Source: Bacteroidales bacterium UBA5536 (GTDB lineage Bacteria; Bacteroidota; Bacteroidia; Bacteroidales; F082). From it: a stretch of DNA of 64,000 nucleotides. The notes beneath the pieces are model-generated. The model was not told the DNA's origin. It worked only from the letters and a program-made list of their open reading frames with translations, and did no database searches. The DNA lies in the NCBI GenBank assembly GCA_002426795.1, contig DINQ01000016.1, forward strand, positions 265,477-329,476. Reading direction: 5' to 3'. Numbering within the stretch: the stretch's first letter is position 1; every line of letters begins with the position of its first letter. The translations under genes and the position numbers were made by a program. This document shows positions 7,551 to 15,383 of this stretch, piece by piece.

Positions 7551-8309
7551 ATGGAAGAAAAGATTAAGAAATACTTATCTGATTTAGAGAAAGAAAAAGG
7601 GATTAAAATACTTCTTGCCTGTGAAACAGGTTCGAGAGCATGGGGATTTCCATCGCCTGATAGTGATTTCGATGTTCGGGTAATTTACAAACACGAGAAA
7701 GATTGGTATTTGAGCTTAACCGAAGAAAAAGACACAATCGAATATTTCTTGGAAAACAACGAGATTGATATTAGTGGTTGGGATTTAAGAAAAAGCCTGA
7801 GATTGCTTTGGAAATCAAATCCGCCTTTGCTTGAAAGAATTCAATCACCAATTATTTACAAAGCTGACAAAGAGTTCCTGACAGGAATAAATTCAGTTGC
7901 ACAAAAGACTTATTCAAGAATTGCTACAATTCATCATTATTTGAGTATGGCGAAAAAGGCTTTAGAAGAAGTCTTAAGCTCAAATGACTACAAATTGAAA
8001 AGATTCTTTTATGCGTTGCGTGCATCGGTAGCTTGCCTGTGGATTCTTGAAAAAGAAGAAATTCCTCCAATCGAATTTAGAAAAATGGTAAACGGGTTAG
8101 ATTTGCCACAGAATTTAATAAACAGGATTAATGAACTAATAGAAATTAAATCGACAATAAGCGAAACTTATTTGCACAATGGCGAACAAGATTTAATTAG
8201 GTTTATGGAAAGTTGTATAGAAAGAGCTGACAATGAATCTAAGAGCTTACCAGCTTCAAAAGGACAAATGGATGATTTAAATGAGTTCTTCAGAAAAATA
8301 TTAGCGTAA
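7551..8309 (+). CDS. RlaP-like nucleotidyltransferase 1, cassette B
   Basis: A 252-residue predicted nucleotidyltransferase of the COG3541 / PF10127 type (the RNA-repair-associated polymerase-beta-fold family RlaP). The catalytic loop is at residues 26-42: ETGSRAWGF then PDSDFDVRV, giving the hG-S motif and the two metal-binding Asp of DxD. The rest is the family's helical tail. Start at ATG 7551 (a TTG lies one codon earlier). It is followed three bases later by a second enzyme of the same fold and both share one cassette (start GTTGGCATT 7503-7511; end AATGCCAAC 9382-9390, exact complement). The substrate is unknown; RNA end repair or nucleotide transfer is inference. Confidence 0.85.
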   Translation: MEEKIKKYLSDLEKEKGIKILLACETGSRAWGFPSPDSDFDVRVIYKHEKDWYLSLTEEKDTIEYFLENNEIDISGWDLRKSLRLLWKSNPPLLERIQSPIIYKADKEFLTGINSVAQKTYSRIATIHHYLSMAKKALEEVLSSNDYKLKRFFYALRASVACLWILEKEEIPPIEFRKMVNGLDLPQNLINRINELIEIKSTISETYLHNGEQDLIRFMESCIERADNESKSLPASKGQMDDLNEFFRKILA

Positions 8310-8312
8310 TTA

Positions 8313-9374
8313 ATGACAATTGAGGATTTAAGAAATAAAGGATTAATAATACTGGAGTGTATAAGTGGCAGTAGGGCATACGGATTAGACACACCTACTT
8401 CCGATACAGACATAAAGGGAGTTTTCATTTTGCCAAAAGAGGAATTTTATGGATTAACCTATACTCCTCAGGTAAATAATGAAACAAACGATATAGTATT
8501 TTATGAGTTTGGGCGATTTATGGAATTGTTATCATTAAACAATCCAAATATCCTTGAATTACTAAATACGCCAGAATCAGCGATAATTTATAAGCATCCG
8601 TTTTTAAATGAAATAAAATCCGAATTGATTTTATCAAAACTATGCAATAACACGTTCGGAAAATTCGCATTATCTCAAATCAAAAAAGCAAAAGGGCTTA
8701 AAAAGAAAATAGTAAATCCCGTAGCAAAAGAGCGAAAAAGTGTTTTGTCATTCTGTTTTGTGAATTATGACCAAGGAGCAATACCACTTTTAAAATATTT
8801 AGAAATTAAAGGTTGGCAACAAGAAAACTGTGGTTTAGTAAATATTCAACATATGAAAGATGTTTATGGATTATACTATTCGGACAAATTGGGATTTAGT
8901 GGAGTGTTAAGAGGGAAAGACTCAAATGATATCTGTTTAAGTTCAATCCCCAAAGACACCAAACAAGAAGCTCTTATGTATTTCAACAGGAACGGATATT
9001 CAACTTATTGCAAAGAGTATCGAGAATACTGGGATTGGGTGGATAAGAGAAATGACGATAGATATGAAAATACTAAAAGTCACGGCAAAAATTATGATTC
9101 AAAGAACATGATGCATGTATTTCGACTTTTAGAAATGGCAATAGAAATCGGAAAAGAGAAAAAAGTCAATGTAAAAAGACCAAATCGTGATTTCCTGCTT
9201 GATATTAAAGCTGGAAAATTTGAATATGAGGAATTACTAAAAATGGCAGACTTGAAACAAACAGAAATGGAATCTGCATTTGAGCAATCATCTTTACCAG
9301 AAACACCTGATTTGGAATTAATAAATGACTTAACTTTTAGATTGAGAGATAAATTTTATAAAAACAAAGAATAA
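8313..9374 (+). CDS. RlaP-like nucleotidyltransferase 2, cassette B
   Basis: A 353-residue nucleotidyltransferase-domain protein. The catalytic motif is SGSRAYGL then TPTSDTDIKGVF around residues 17-36, again GS...DxD of the polymerase-beta fold. A long helical C-terminal region carries basic patches (KKAKGLKKK) that could bind RNA. It belongs to the same broad family as the gene just upstream but is about 100 residues longer and has diverged. The tandem pair is translationally close (gap of 3 bases). Two such enzymes side by side suggests cooperation or heteromer formation; what they modify cannot be told here. Confidence 0.85.
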   Translation: MTIEDLRNKGLIILECISGSRAYGLDTPTSDTDIKGVFILPKEEFYGLTYTPQVNNETNDIVFYEFGRFMELLSLNNPNILELLNTPESAIIYKHPFLNEIKSELILSKLCNNTFGKFALSQIKKAKGLKKKIVNPVAKERKSVLSFCFVNYDQGAIPLLKYLEIKGWQQENCGLVNIQHMKDVYGLYYSDKLGFSGVLRGKDSNDICLSSIPKDTKQEALMYFNRNGYSTYCKEYREYWDWVDKRNDDRYENTKSHGKNYDSKNMMHVFRLLEMAIEIGKEKKVNVKRPNRDFLLDIKAGKFEYEELLKMADLKQTEMESAFEQSSLPETPDLELINDLTFRLRDKFYKNKE

Positions 9375-9381
9375 ACAACGA

Positions 9382-9514
9382 AATGCCAACACGCGGTATA
9401 AAACATTGGGGTTTAAGTGGTTATTTCAGCATTCTGCTACGCATTTAGTTCAGTGTAACTGGACAGGAAAGTAGACCGCAATCCCCAACGATTTCATACC
9501 GCCATCCGTTACCT
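9382..9514 (+). other. attC-like site B
   Basis: Left arm AATGCCAACACGCGGTATAA then AACATTGGGG; right arm CCCCAACGATTTCATACCGC then CATCCGTTACCT. The arms pair over about 25 bases. The outer core is CCAAC / GTTACC. The left end is complementary to its own cassette start over nine of nine bases. Confidence 0.7.
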
Positions 9515-9539
9515 GTTATTAAAAAAAACGAAAATTTAA

Positions 9540-10019
9540 ATGAGTTACAATTGGGAGAAAATTTTTAAGAATAAAACTGACAAAGAACTTTATGAGATTT
9601 TCTTAGGAAGAAAACAATTAGGTGCTGAAGCAAAAGAATTTGCTGAATTAGAGCTTAAATTAAGAAATTTCGACTTTGATAATATTGATTCTCATAAAAA
9701 GAAATGGACACTTGAAAAACTAATCGAAGAAGAAAGAAATGAAAGTGGAGCTTATAGTTTATTTCGATGGACTTCTAATTCAAAGCATAGTCTAATGATG
9801 GCAATTGGTGGTGCATTTTTAGGACTGTTAATGACTTTCGATTATTTCTTCGACTTTATGACAAAGACAATTGGAAGTAAAAATCAATATGAACAAATAG
9901 GATTTATTATCTTCTTTTTCTCACTTTCTGTTTTTGGACTGATAACATATTTTAGAAAGAGAAAAAATGAAAGCCAAAGAAAACAGAAAATAAAAGAATT
10001 AATAAGTGAAATGAAATAA
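9540..10019 (+). CDS. Hypothetical membrane protein, cassette C
   Basis: A 159-residue protein: a charged N-terminal ~80 residues with predicted helices, then two membrane segments (about 86-106, MAIGGAFLGLLMTFDYFFDF, and 120-139, IGFIIFFFSLSVFGLITYF), then a basic tail (RKRKNESQRKQKIKELI). No family recognised. The cassette start GTTACCTGTTATT (9508-9520) and its end AACAACAGGTAAC (10018-10030) are complementary at 12 of 13 positions, the longest match in the array. Confidence 0.75.
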   Translation: MSYNWEKIFKNKTDKELYEIFLGRKQLGAEAKEFAELELKLRNFDFDNIDSHKKKWTLEKLIEEERNESGAYSLFRWTSNSKHSLMMAIGGAFLGLLMTFDYFFDFMTKTIGSKNQYEQIGFIIFFFSLSVFGLITYFRKRKNESQRKQKIKELISEMK

Positions 10020-10153
10020 CAACAGGTAACAATGTATAAAAATAATAGCCAGTTCAGTAGTAAATTCAAGGGTTGTATCCCGATTCAGAATTGTAACGGC
10101 TTGATAAGCTTGAAGCCAGCAATCGCCTACTTTGCATATACTAAACGATGGCA
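10018..10153 (+). other. attC-like site C (altered core)
   Basis: Left end AACAACAGGTAAC; the body at 10095-10140 is nearly identical to sites 3 and F. The closing core reads CGATGG where the relatives read CGTTG, so the conserved GTT is GAT. This may make the right side inactive. Confidence 0.6.
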
Positions 10154-10167
10154 GGCACTGTAAAGAA

Positions 10168-10692
10168 ATGAAGAAAACGATAATCATATTGGTAATTCTT
10201 GGAATTTCGGTGAACATATATTCACAAAATATGAATACTGAACCTGTTTTAGAGAGATTATACAATCAAACCTTCTTGGACTTTTTCTCAAACAAAGCAA
10301 AACTTACAGAATCAAAAGAATTTTTTATTCTATCGGACTCAAGTCATCAAAATATAAAAACGGACTTTGAAGATTTTAAAATACATTTCATCACGGAAGA
10401 AGAATCCAAAAAACTAATCAAGAAAAATAAAATCTCAGAACTTTATTGGACAAGGATTGAGAAAATAAGTAAAGACACAATGGATTGCTTTATTGGTGGC
10501 TGGACTGTTGACTATAAAAGAAAACTATTTAAAGGAAATTTTACTTATGCAGCATGGTGTGGAGGGACTTCAGGGTTTCTACCAAAAGGGAGAATTGTTT
10601 ATAACAGCAAAAGAAAAGAATGGAGCTTTATTTCAGAAAAGGAAGTTTTGGATAAAATGACAACTGATTATCAAAAGAAACTAAAAGAATGA
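10168..10692 (+). CDS. Hypothetical secreted protein, cassette D
   Basis: A 174-residue protein starting at MKKTIIILVILGIS, a signal peptide with probable cleavage after IYSQ. An ATG twelve codons upstream lies inside the attC-like site and is not used here. The mature part is lysine-rich and contains WCGGTSGFLPKGRIVYN, a pattern found in several short secreted Bacteroidota proteins but with no function known to me. The complementarity between this cassette's start (GATGGCAGG) and end (CCCGGCAAC) is weak (6 of 9). Confidence 0.75.
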   Translation: MKKTIIILVILGISVNIYSQNMNTEPVLERLYNQTFLDFFSNKAKLTESKEFFILSDSSHQNIKTDFEDFKIHFITEEESKKLIKKNKISELYWTRIEKISKDTMDCFIGGWTVDYKRKLFKGNFTYAAWCGGTSGFLPKGRIVYNSKRKEWSFISEKEVLDKMTTDYQKKLKE

Positions 10693-10703
10693 AAAAACAA
10701 CGA

Positions 10704-10836
10704 CCCGGCAACAGCAAGTATATCACATAGCCGCATTGCAGTTATCAAGACAAAGAATAGTAAATTTGAAAATAGTACAAATTAATATAAATCAGAGTAA
10801 GGAACGGCTACGTGCCATACTTGCAACACGTTAGTG
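10704..10836 (+). other. attC-like site D
   Basis: Left arm CCCGGCAACAGCAAGTATAT then CACATAGCCG; right arm CGGCTACGTGCCATACTTGC then AACACGTTAGTG. The arms are imperfectly complementary (for example GCAAGTAT / ATACTTGC). The core is AAC / GTT. Confidence 0.6.
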
Positions 10837-10861
10837 TTAATTTGAAAAATTGAAAACGAGA

Positions 10862-11614
10862 ATGAAAATGAAAGTAAAAACTATTATTTTATTATTGGCA
10901 ATATCACTACTAGCTTTGACTAGTTGCAAGACATACCGAAATTTAGATAAAGCATTAGCAAATCCTGATGATGTGATAGTCCTTAAGATAAAAAACAAAA
11001 ACATTAGGGAATTGCCACCAGAGATTTCAACACTTAAGAATTTAGAAACTTTATACCTTTTTAGAGACAATTTGACTTCAATTCCAAAAGAAATCGGTAA
11101 ACTAGAAAATTTAGAAACGCTAGTATTGAGCAGTAACAAATTAGAATCACTTCCTCCAGAAATTGGTAACCTGAAAAAACTTAAAAAAATCTCAATTAAA
11201 CATAATAACCTTAAATTTCTACCTGCTGAAATAGGTAAAATTGAAAACTTGGAATACATTGACGTTCAGTATAACGAAATAAAAACACTCCCCCCGGAAA
11301 TAGGGAATTTAAAAAACCTGATGTTTTTGTATTTAAATAACAATGAATTATTCTCTGTTCCAAGTGAAATAGGAAATCTTGAAAGCCTTAAATATTTGGT
11401 AATTGGTAAAAACAGTTTAACCGAATTACCTAATGAAATTGGGAAATTAGAATATTTAATTGAACTAAATTTAGTTAACTGTGGACCAATGGTAGAAATA
11501 CCTTCTTCAATTTCAAATTTGAGATATTTAGAATATCTATTTGTTGACAAATCTATCCTATTTCCTTATTCTTTCAATCCTATAAATCCAAGGCTGCAGG
11601 TTGTGATCAAATAA
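10862..11614 (+). CDS. Leucine-rich-repeat lipoprotein, cassette E
   Basis: A 250-residue lipoprotein: signal ending in LLALTSC (lipobox Cys about residue 22), then seven to eight leucine-rich repeats of 23 residues with the bacterial pattern LPxEIGxLxNLxxLxLxxN (residues about 45-230). Such repeats form a curved protein-binding surface, here presented on the outside of the inner or outer membrane. The start at ATG 10862 is chosen over the in-frame TTG at 10850; ATG 10868 is equally possible. The cassette runs from GTTAGTG (10830) to AACTAAC (11616-11622), complementary at 6 of 7 positions. The partner protein is unknown. Confidence 0.85.
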   Translation: MKMKVKTIILLLAISLLALTSCKTYRNLDKALANPDDVIVLKIKNKNIRELPPEISTLKNLETLYLFRDNLTSIPKEIGKLENLETLVLSSNKLESLPPEIGNLKKLKKISIKHNNLKFLPAEIGKIENLEYIDVQYNEIKTLPPEIGNLKNLMFLYLNNNELFSVPSEIGNLESLKYLVIGKNSLTELPNEIGKLEYLIELNLVNCGPMVEIPSSISNLRYLEYLFVDKSILFPYSFNPINPRLQVVIK

Positions 11615-11615
11615 A

Positions 11616-11746
11616 AACTAACAATAAATATAGGTCATTTGGCGGATAGTGCTAATTTTAAGCATGTTAACATTTAATAAAATAAATAGCGGTTTGATAC
11701 TTTGGAGCTTTAAAATGCCAAACGCACCATATTCAAACCGTCACCG
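11616..11746 (+). other. attC-like site E (altered core)
   Basis: Left arm AACTAACAATAAATATAGGT then CATTTGGCGG; right arm ATGCCAAACGCACCATATTC then AAACCGTCACC. The block at 11644-11662 is identical to 2353-2371 in site 2. The right core is GTC instead of GTT. Confidence 0.6.
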
Positions 11747-11848
11747 CCATTGCAACCACAAAAATAACCTTGTGCATAGATTTATGATTTTTTTATTCAT
11801 ATAAATTAATAAATGTAAAGATTATGAGTTTTTCTTTACAAAAGACTT

Positions 11849-11856
11849 TATCTTTG
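11849..11856 (+). promoter_or_regulatory. Bacteroidota -7 box of the fic cassette
   Basis: TATCTTTG is an exact TAnnTTTG match, 27 bases before the fic start codon, in a T-rich stretch. It indicates that this cassette carries its own promoter. Confidence 0.65.
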
Positions 11857-11882
11857 TATAGATTTTTAAAAATGCTTTACAA

Positions 11883-12953
11883 ATGGATTCTTGGGGATTG
11901 ACAGAATTACCACTAAACATTGATTTAGAAACAAAGAGAGTTTTAAAAGCCTTGCCTTCAGCTCATGCAGCTTTAGCTGAACTTAAAGGGATTGCATCAA
12001 CGATTCCCAACCAAAACATCCTGATTAATACTCTTGGATTACAAGAAGCAAAAGACAGTTCTGCGATTGAGAATATAATCACGACACATGATGATTTATA
12101 TAAATCGGAATTAAATTTTGACGCATTTAAATCATTGCAAGCCAAAAAGGTTCAAGATTATATTTCTGCATTAAAAAAAGGATTTGAGTTAGTTACCAAA
12201 ACAGGATTATTGACAAATAAGAGTATTTTACAAATTCAGGAAGTACTTGAAGATAATAAAGCTGGATTTAGAAAACTTCCGGGGACAGCATTTAAAAATG
12301 CAGCAACTGGAGAGACAATTTACACGCCGCCTCAAGATTATGAGGAAATATTAAAATTAATGACAAATCTCGAAAAGTACATTAATGATTCGGAGCTTCA
12401 AGATTGTGACCCTTTGATAAAAATGGCAATAATTCATTTTCAGTTTGAGAGTATTCATCCGTTTTACGATGGAAATGGAAGGACAGGTCGGATAATAAAT
12501 ATTCTATACCTGATTTTAGAAAAATTACAGACCTTGCCAATCCTTTATTTAAGCAATTATATCATTAAACATAAACCCGACTATTACAGATATCTGCAAA
12601 AAGTAAGAGATGAAAACCTGTGGGAGGATTGGGTTTTATTTATGATTAAAGGAGTTGAAGAAACGGCACGAGAAACCATAGATTTGATAATCAAGATTAA
12701 AGAATTAATGCTTGACTACAAACATCGACTTCGTGATAATTATAAATTTTACAGTCAGGATTTACTAAATAATTTATTCAAACACCCATATACAAAGATT
12801 GAATTTGTGGTAAATGATATTGGAGTGTCGAGATTGACTGCTGCAAATTATTTAAACAAATTAGCAGATGATAAAATGCTGCGAAAAGATAAATTGGGAA
12901 CTGGAAATTATTACATTAACGAAGAATTATTTGACTTATTAACAAAGAGATAA
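11883..12953 (+). CDS. Fic family protein (AMPylase-like), cassette F
   Basis: A 356-residue Fic-domain protein. The active-site motif HPFYDGNGRTGR (about residues 197-208) matches HPFx[D/E]GNGRxxR with the catalytic His, the acidic residue and both Arg. The inhibitory helix motif [S/T]xxxE[G/N] is present as SSAIEN (about residues 60-65), so this is a class II, self-inhibited Fic enzyme. The C-terminal ~100 residues look like a winged helix (IEFVVNDIGVSRLTAANYLNKL), the common Fic plus DNA-binding architecture. Fic enzymes usually transfer AMP to a Ser/Thr/Tyr of a target protein; the target here is unknown. It has its own promoter and may act as a toxin-like or regulatory cassette. Confidence 0.92.
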   Translation: MDSWGLTELPLNIDLETKRVLKALPSAHAALAELKGIASTIPNQNILINTLGLQEAKDSSAIENIITTHDDLYKSELNFDAFKSLQAKKVQDYISALKKGFELVTKTGLLTNKSILQIQEVLEDNKAGFRKLPGTAFKNAATGETIYTPPQDYEEILKLMTNLEKYINDSELQDCDPLIKMAIIHFQFESIHPFYDGNGRTGRIINILYLILEKLQTLPILYLSNYIIKHKPDYYRYLQKVRDENLWEDWVLFMIKGVEETARETIDLIIKIKELMLDYKHRLRDNYKFYSQDLLNNLFKHPYTKIEFVVNDIGVSRLTAANYLNKLADDKMLRKDKLGTGNYYINEELFDLLTKR

Positions 12954-13093
12954 CCAAGCACATGCGATATCACGCAACATGCGTAAGCCGGGCGATACAG
13001 ATAATTTGAACCGTTGTACATTTAGTAAAAATTGTAACGGTTTGATAAGTTTGAAGCCCGCAATCGCCTACTTTGCATATATTCAACATTCCA
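12954..13093 (+). other. attC-like site F (degraded)
   Basis: The right half (13036-13081) is identical over 46 bases to site 3, but the left arm has diverged and the closing core reads CATTCC instead of CGTTG. Even so ATTCCAAGCC (13087-13096) is still complementary at 8 of 10 positions to GGCTTGTAAC (14723-14732) at the end of the next cassette. Confidence 0.5.
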
Positions 13094-13122
13094 AGCCATT
13101 ATAGAAGAAGACCGAGCATAAA

Positions 13123-14043
13123 ATGAAAGGGTATTTTAATCTACAATATGTAATGACAAACCGAAAGATTAATGAAGCAGGACTTAATCCTCTTTTAGGC
13201 TATCTTTTGGCATTAACTGCATTTGTTTTGCTTTCAGAATACATTTTCTATAAGACAGAGTTTGCCAAATACCTAGTAATCTTGACTTGCCTTAGTTTGC
13301 AATTCAAACTTTCTGAAAAAAACAGAACGGATTTTTTGCTATCAACTTTCGGGGATGAATCAAAAATGAAAATAAGGGTTTTAGAGAACTTTATCCTTTG
13401 CATACCTTTTGTTTCTATTCTATTGTGCAAAAGTTTTCTCTTTGAAGCCATTATTCTGTTTTTGTGTTCGATTATTCTTGCCTTATTCTCTTTTCACTCC
13501 AATTTCAATCTAACAATCCCAACGCCATTTTCTAAAAGACCATTTGAGTTTTCAACAGGTTTCAGAAAAACATTTTTGATATTTCCAATTGCCTATGCTT
13601 TGACTGTTATTGCTATAAATGTTGACAATTTAAATTTGGGAATTTTCGCATTTTTATTAGTTTTCTTAACCTCTTTAAGTTACTATTTTAAGCCTGAGCA
13701 AGAATATTATATTTGGGTTCACGCAGAAACGCCTAAAGTTTTTTTAAAAAACAAAGTTTTTAATGCGTCTAAAAATGTTATTCTATTAGCTATTCCAATC
13801 CTATTTAGTCTTTTGATATTTTATCCAAGTGAATTTGAGTTGATTTTAATCTTTTTCTTAATTGGACTTTTGTTTCTTTGGACTGTAATTCTTGCTAAAT
13901 ATTCAGCATATCCAGATGAGATGAATATACCCGAAGGGATTATGATTGCATTCAGTCTTTACTTTCCGCCTTTGTTATTGGCTATCATTCCGTTTTTTTA
14001 CTTAAAGTCTATTAATAAGCTAAAATATTTATTGAATGATTAA
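13123..14043 (+). CDS. ABC transporter membrane subunit, cassette G
   Basis: A 306-residue integral membrane protein with about seven hydrophobic segments (near residues 25-45, 47-60, 88-125, 145-165, 168-185, 216-250 and 275-295). The last bases overlap the start of an ABC ATPase gene by 8, so it is the permease partner of that ATPase. I do not recognise a substrate family; the ATPase with a degenerate signature and the absence of a binding protein favour an exporter. The gene sits in the seventh unit of array 2, an unusually large cassette of two genes. Confidence 0.75.
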   Translation: MKGYFNLQYVMTNRKINEAGLNPLLGYLLALTAFVLLSEYIFYKTEFAKYLVILTCLSLQFKLSEKNRTDFLLSTFGDESKMKIRVLENFILCIPFVSILLCKSFLFEAIILFLCSIILALFSFHSNFNLTIPTPFSKRPFEFSTGFRKTFLIFPIAYALTVIAINVDNLNLGIFAFLLVFLTSLSYYFKPEQEYYIWVHAETPKVFLKNKVFNASKNVILLAIPILFSLLIFYPSEFELILIFFLIGLLFLWTVILAKYSAYPDEMNIPEGIMIAFSLYFPPLLLAIIPFFYLKSINKLKYLLND

Positions 14044-14716
14044 AATTAATGGACTAAGCAAAAGTTACGGTAAAAACGAAGTTTTGAAAAACATTTCAAT
14101 GGAGTTTTTAAAAGGGAAAGCTTATGGAATTGTTGGCGAAAACGGAGCAGGAAAAACAACATTATTTAGATGTATTGCAGGTTTGGAAAGTTATAATGGT
14201 GAAATAATTTCCGACATTACCCCTTTAAAAAATCATTTAGGCTTGCTTCTGACAGACCCTTTCTTTTTCTCAAAAATAACAGGAAAAGAATACATCAGAC
14301 TACTTTGTAATGCACGTGGTAAGACTAATTTAGAATTTGAGAGCAAAAATATTTTTGATTTACCACTTAATCAATATGCTTCTACTTACTCAACAGGGAT
14401 GAAGAAGAAACTAGCAATCACTGCTATTCTCCTTCAAGAAAACGAATACTATATCCTTGACGAACCTTTTAATGGTGTTGACATTCAGAGCAATATCATT
14501 TTGACTGAGATAATTTTAAAACTTAAAGAACTTAAAAAAGTTGTGCTTATTTCATCACATATTTTTTCAACTTTAAGCGATACTTGTGACGAAATACATC
14601 TTTTGAGAAAAGGAGAACAAATCAAATCAGTTCAAAAGTCCGAGTTTAAACACCTAGAACAAGAAATGAAAGAAATTACAATTGGAAACCGAATTGAACG
14701 ACTTGGACTTAAATAG
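14036..14716 (+). CDS. ABC transporter ATP-binding subunit, cassette G
   Basis: A 226-residue ABC ATPase. Walker A is GENGAGKTT (residues 35-43), the signature motif is YSTGMKKKL (about 117-125, degenerate from LSGGQ), and Walker B is YYILDEPF (about 138-145), followed by an H-loop in LISSHIF. It pairs with the membrane protein encoded directly upstream (8-base overlap). The signature degeneracy is common in Bacteroidota exporters for lantibiotics or unknown peptides, so an efflux or immunity role is possible but not shown. Confidence 0.9.
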   Translation: MIKINGLSKSYGKNEVLKNISMEFLKGKAYGIVGENGAGKTTLFRCIAGLESYNGEIISDITPLKNHLGLLLTDPFFFSKITGKEYIRLLCNARGKTNLEFESKNIFDLPLNQYASTYSTGMKKKLAITAILLQENEYYILDEPFNGVDIQSNIILTEIILKLKELKKVVLISSHIFSTLSDTCDEIHLLRKGEQIKSVQKSEFKHLEQEMKEITIGNRIERLGLK

Positions 14717-14722
14717 AATAAC

Positions 14723-14858
14723 GGCTTGTAACAGCGTGGATAAGAAATAGTGGGTTCAATGATAAACCAAAGGTTAGTGCTTTTAATAAATGTCGTTGCC
14801 AAACTAAAAGTGATGTGCTTTTTAATCCACTACTTCTCATCCACGTAAACCGTTATCC
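14723..14858 (+). other. attC-like site G, last of array 2
   Basis: Left arm TTGTAACAGCGTGGATAAGA then AATAGTGGG; right arm AATCCACTACTTCTCATCCACG then TAAACCGTTATCC. Arms pair over about 25 bases and the core is AAC / GTT. It closes the array; beyond it no further cassette follows and the GC content rises. Confidence 0.65.
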
Positions 14859-15000
14859 ACGCGAGCGAAGCGAAACGGTAAACCGGGACAGCATATCAGG
14901 AATAATAGGAAAAACTTGTTTTCTTTTAATGAGAAGGTAACTGATGGTTTTAGCGGAAAGCAGTTAATCAGGCAAATCAGCTGCCAGGAAAAGGATAAAA

Positions 15001-15022
15001 AAAGGCGCCCTCAGGCGCCTCA
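15001..15022 (-). terminator. Rho-independent terminator of the DUF2892 gene
   Basis: On the minus strand AGGCGCC-TGA-GGCGCC-like arms form a GC-rich hairpin followed by eight T. It starts 4 bases past the stop of the gene at 15027. Confidence 0.8.
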
Positions 15023-15026
15023 ATGA

Positions 15027-15218
15027 TTACTCTTTGGGTTTTTCTGCGGTGCTGAGTTTGAACAGCGTATAAACCGGACAGAAATTGATCAGGGCTGTTG
15101 CAACCGGAATGATTCCGATGAGTCCAAGCCAGCTTTGATAGTAATAACCGGCGGCGCCAATGGCCAGGCCTAATACGATGCGAACAATTTTGTCAACACT
15201 TCCGACATTCTTTTTCAT
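15027..15218 (-). CDS. DUF2892 (YgaP-like) small membrane protein
   Basis: A 63-residue protein matching the DUF2892 family: start MKKNVGSVDKIVRIVLGLAIGA, a first membrane helix to about residue 24, a short loop, a second helix (LGLIGIIPVATALINF), and the typical CPVY motif near residue 48 followed by TLFKLS. DUF2892 proteins are small inner-membrane proteins often linked to rhodanese or sulfur metabolism; function not settled. A TAnnTTTG box lies upstream (15262-15269, minus) and a hairpin terminator directly after it, so it is transcribed alone. Confidence 0.88.
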   Translation of the reverse strand: MKKNVGSVDKIVRIVLGLAIGAAGYYYQSWLGLIGIIPVATALINFCPVYTLFKLSTAEKPKE

Positions 15219-15261
15219 TTCTTAATTTTTTAAGTTTTTGTGTATTGATGGTTGATTGCCT

Positions 15262-15269
15262 CAAAAGTA
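15262..15269 (-). promoter_or_regulatory. -7 box for the DUF2892 gene
   Basis: The minus strand reads TACTTTTG, a full TAnnTTTG match 44 bases upstream of the start codon. Confidence 0.5.
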
Positions 15270-15383
15270 ATAAAGAATGAAGGTGCAGAGGGGAAAATAG
15301 CCGTATTTTTATTACTGACGGATCTTACTGGCTGAATGATAAGTGGTTAGATCGCAATATTTTTTCAAATACTGCAATCTTTT

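Noticed and set aside
1..14858. CRISPR array or REP-type (transposon-derived) elements as explanation for the palindromes
   Set aside because: The palindromes are 120-140 bases, occur one per gene boundary and pair with the far end of the same unit; CRISPR repeats are short and regularly spaced, and REP elements do not show complementarity to the start of the preceding gene unit.
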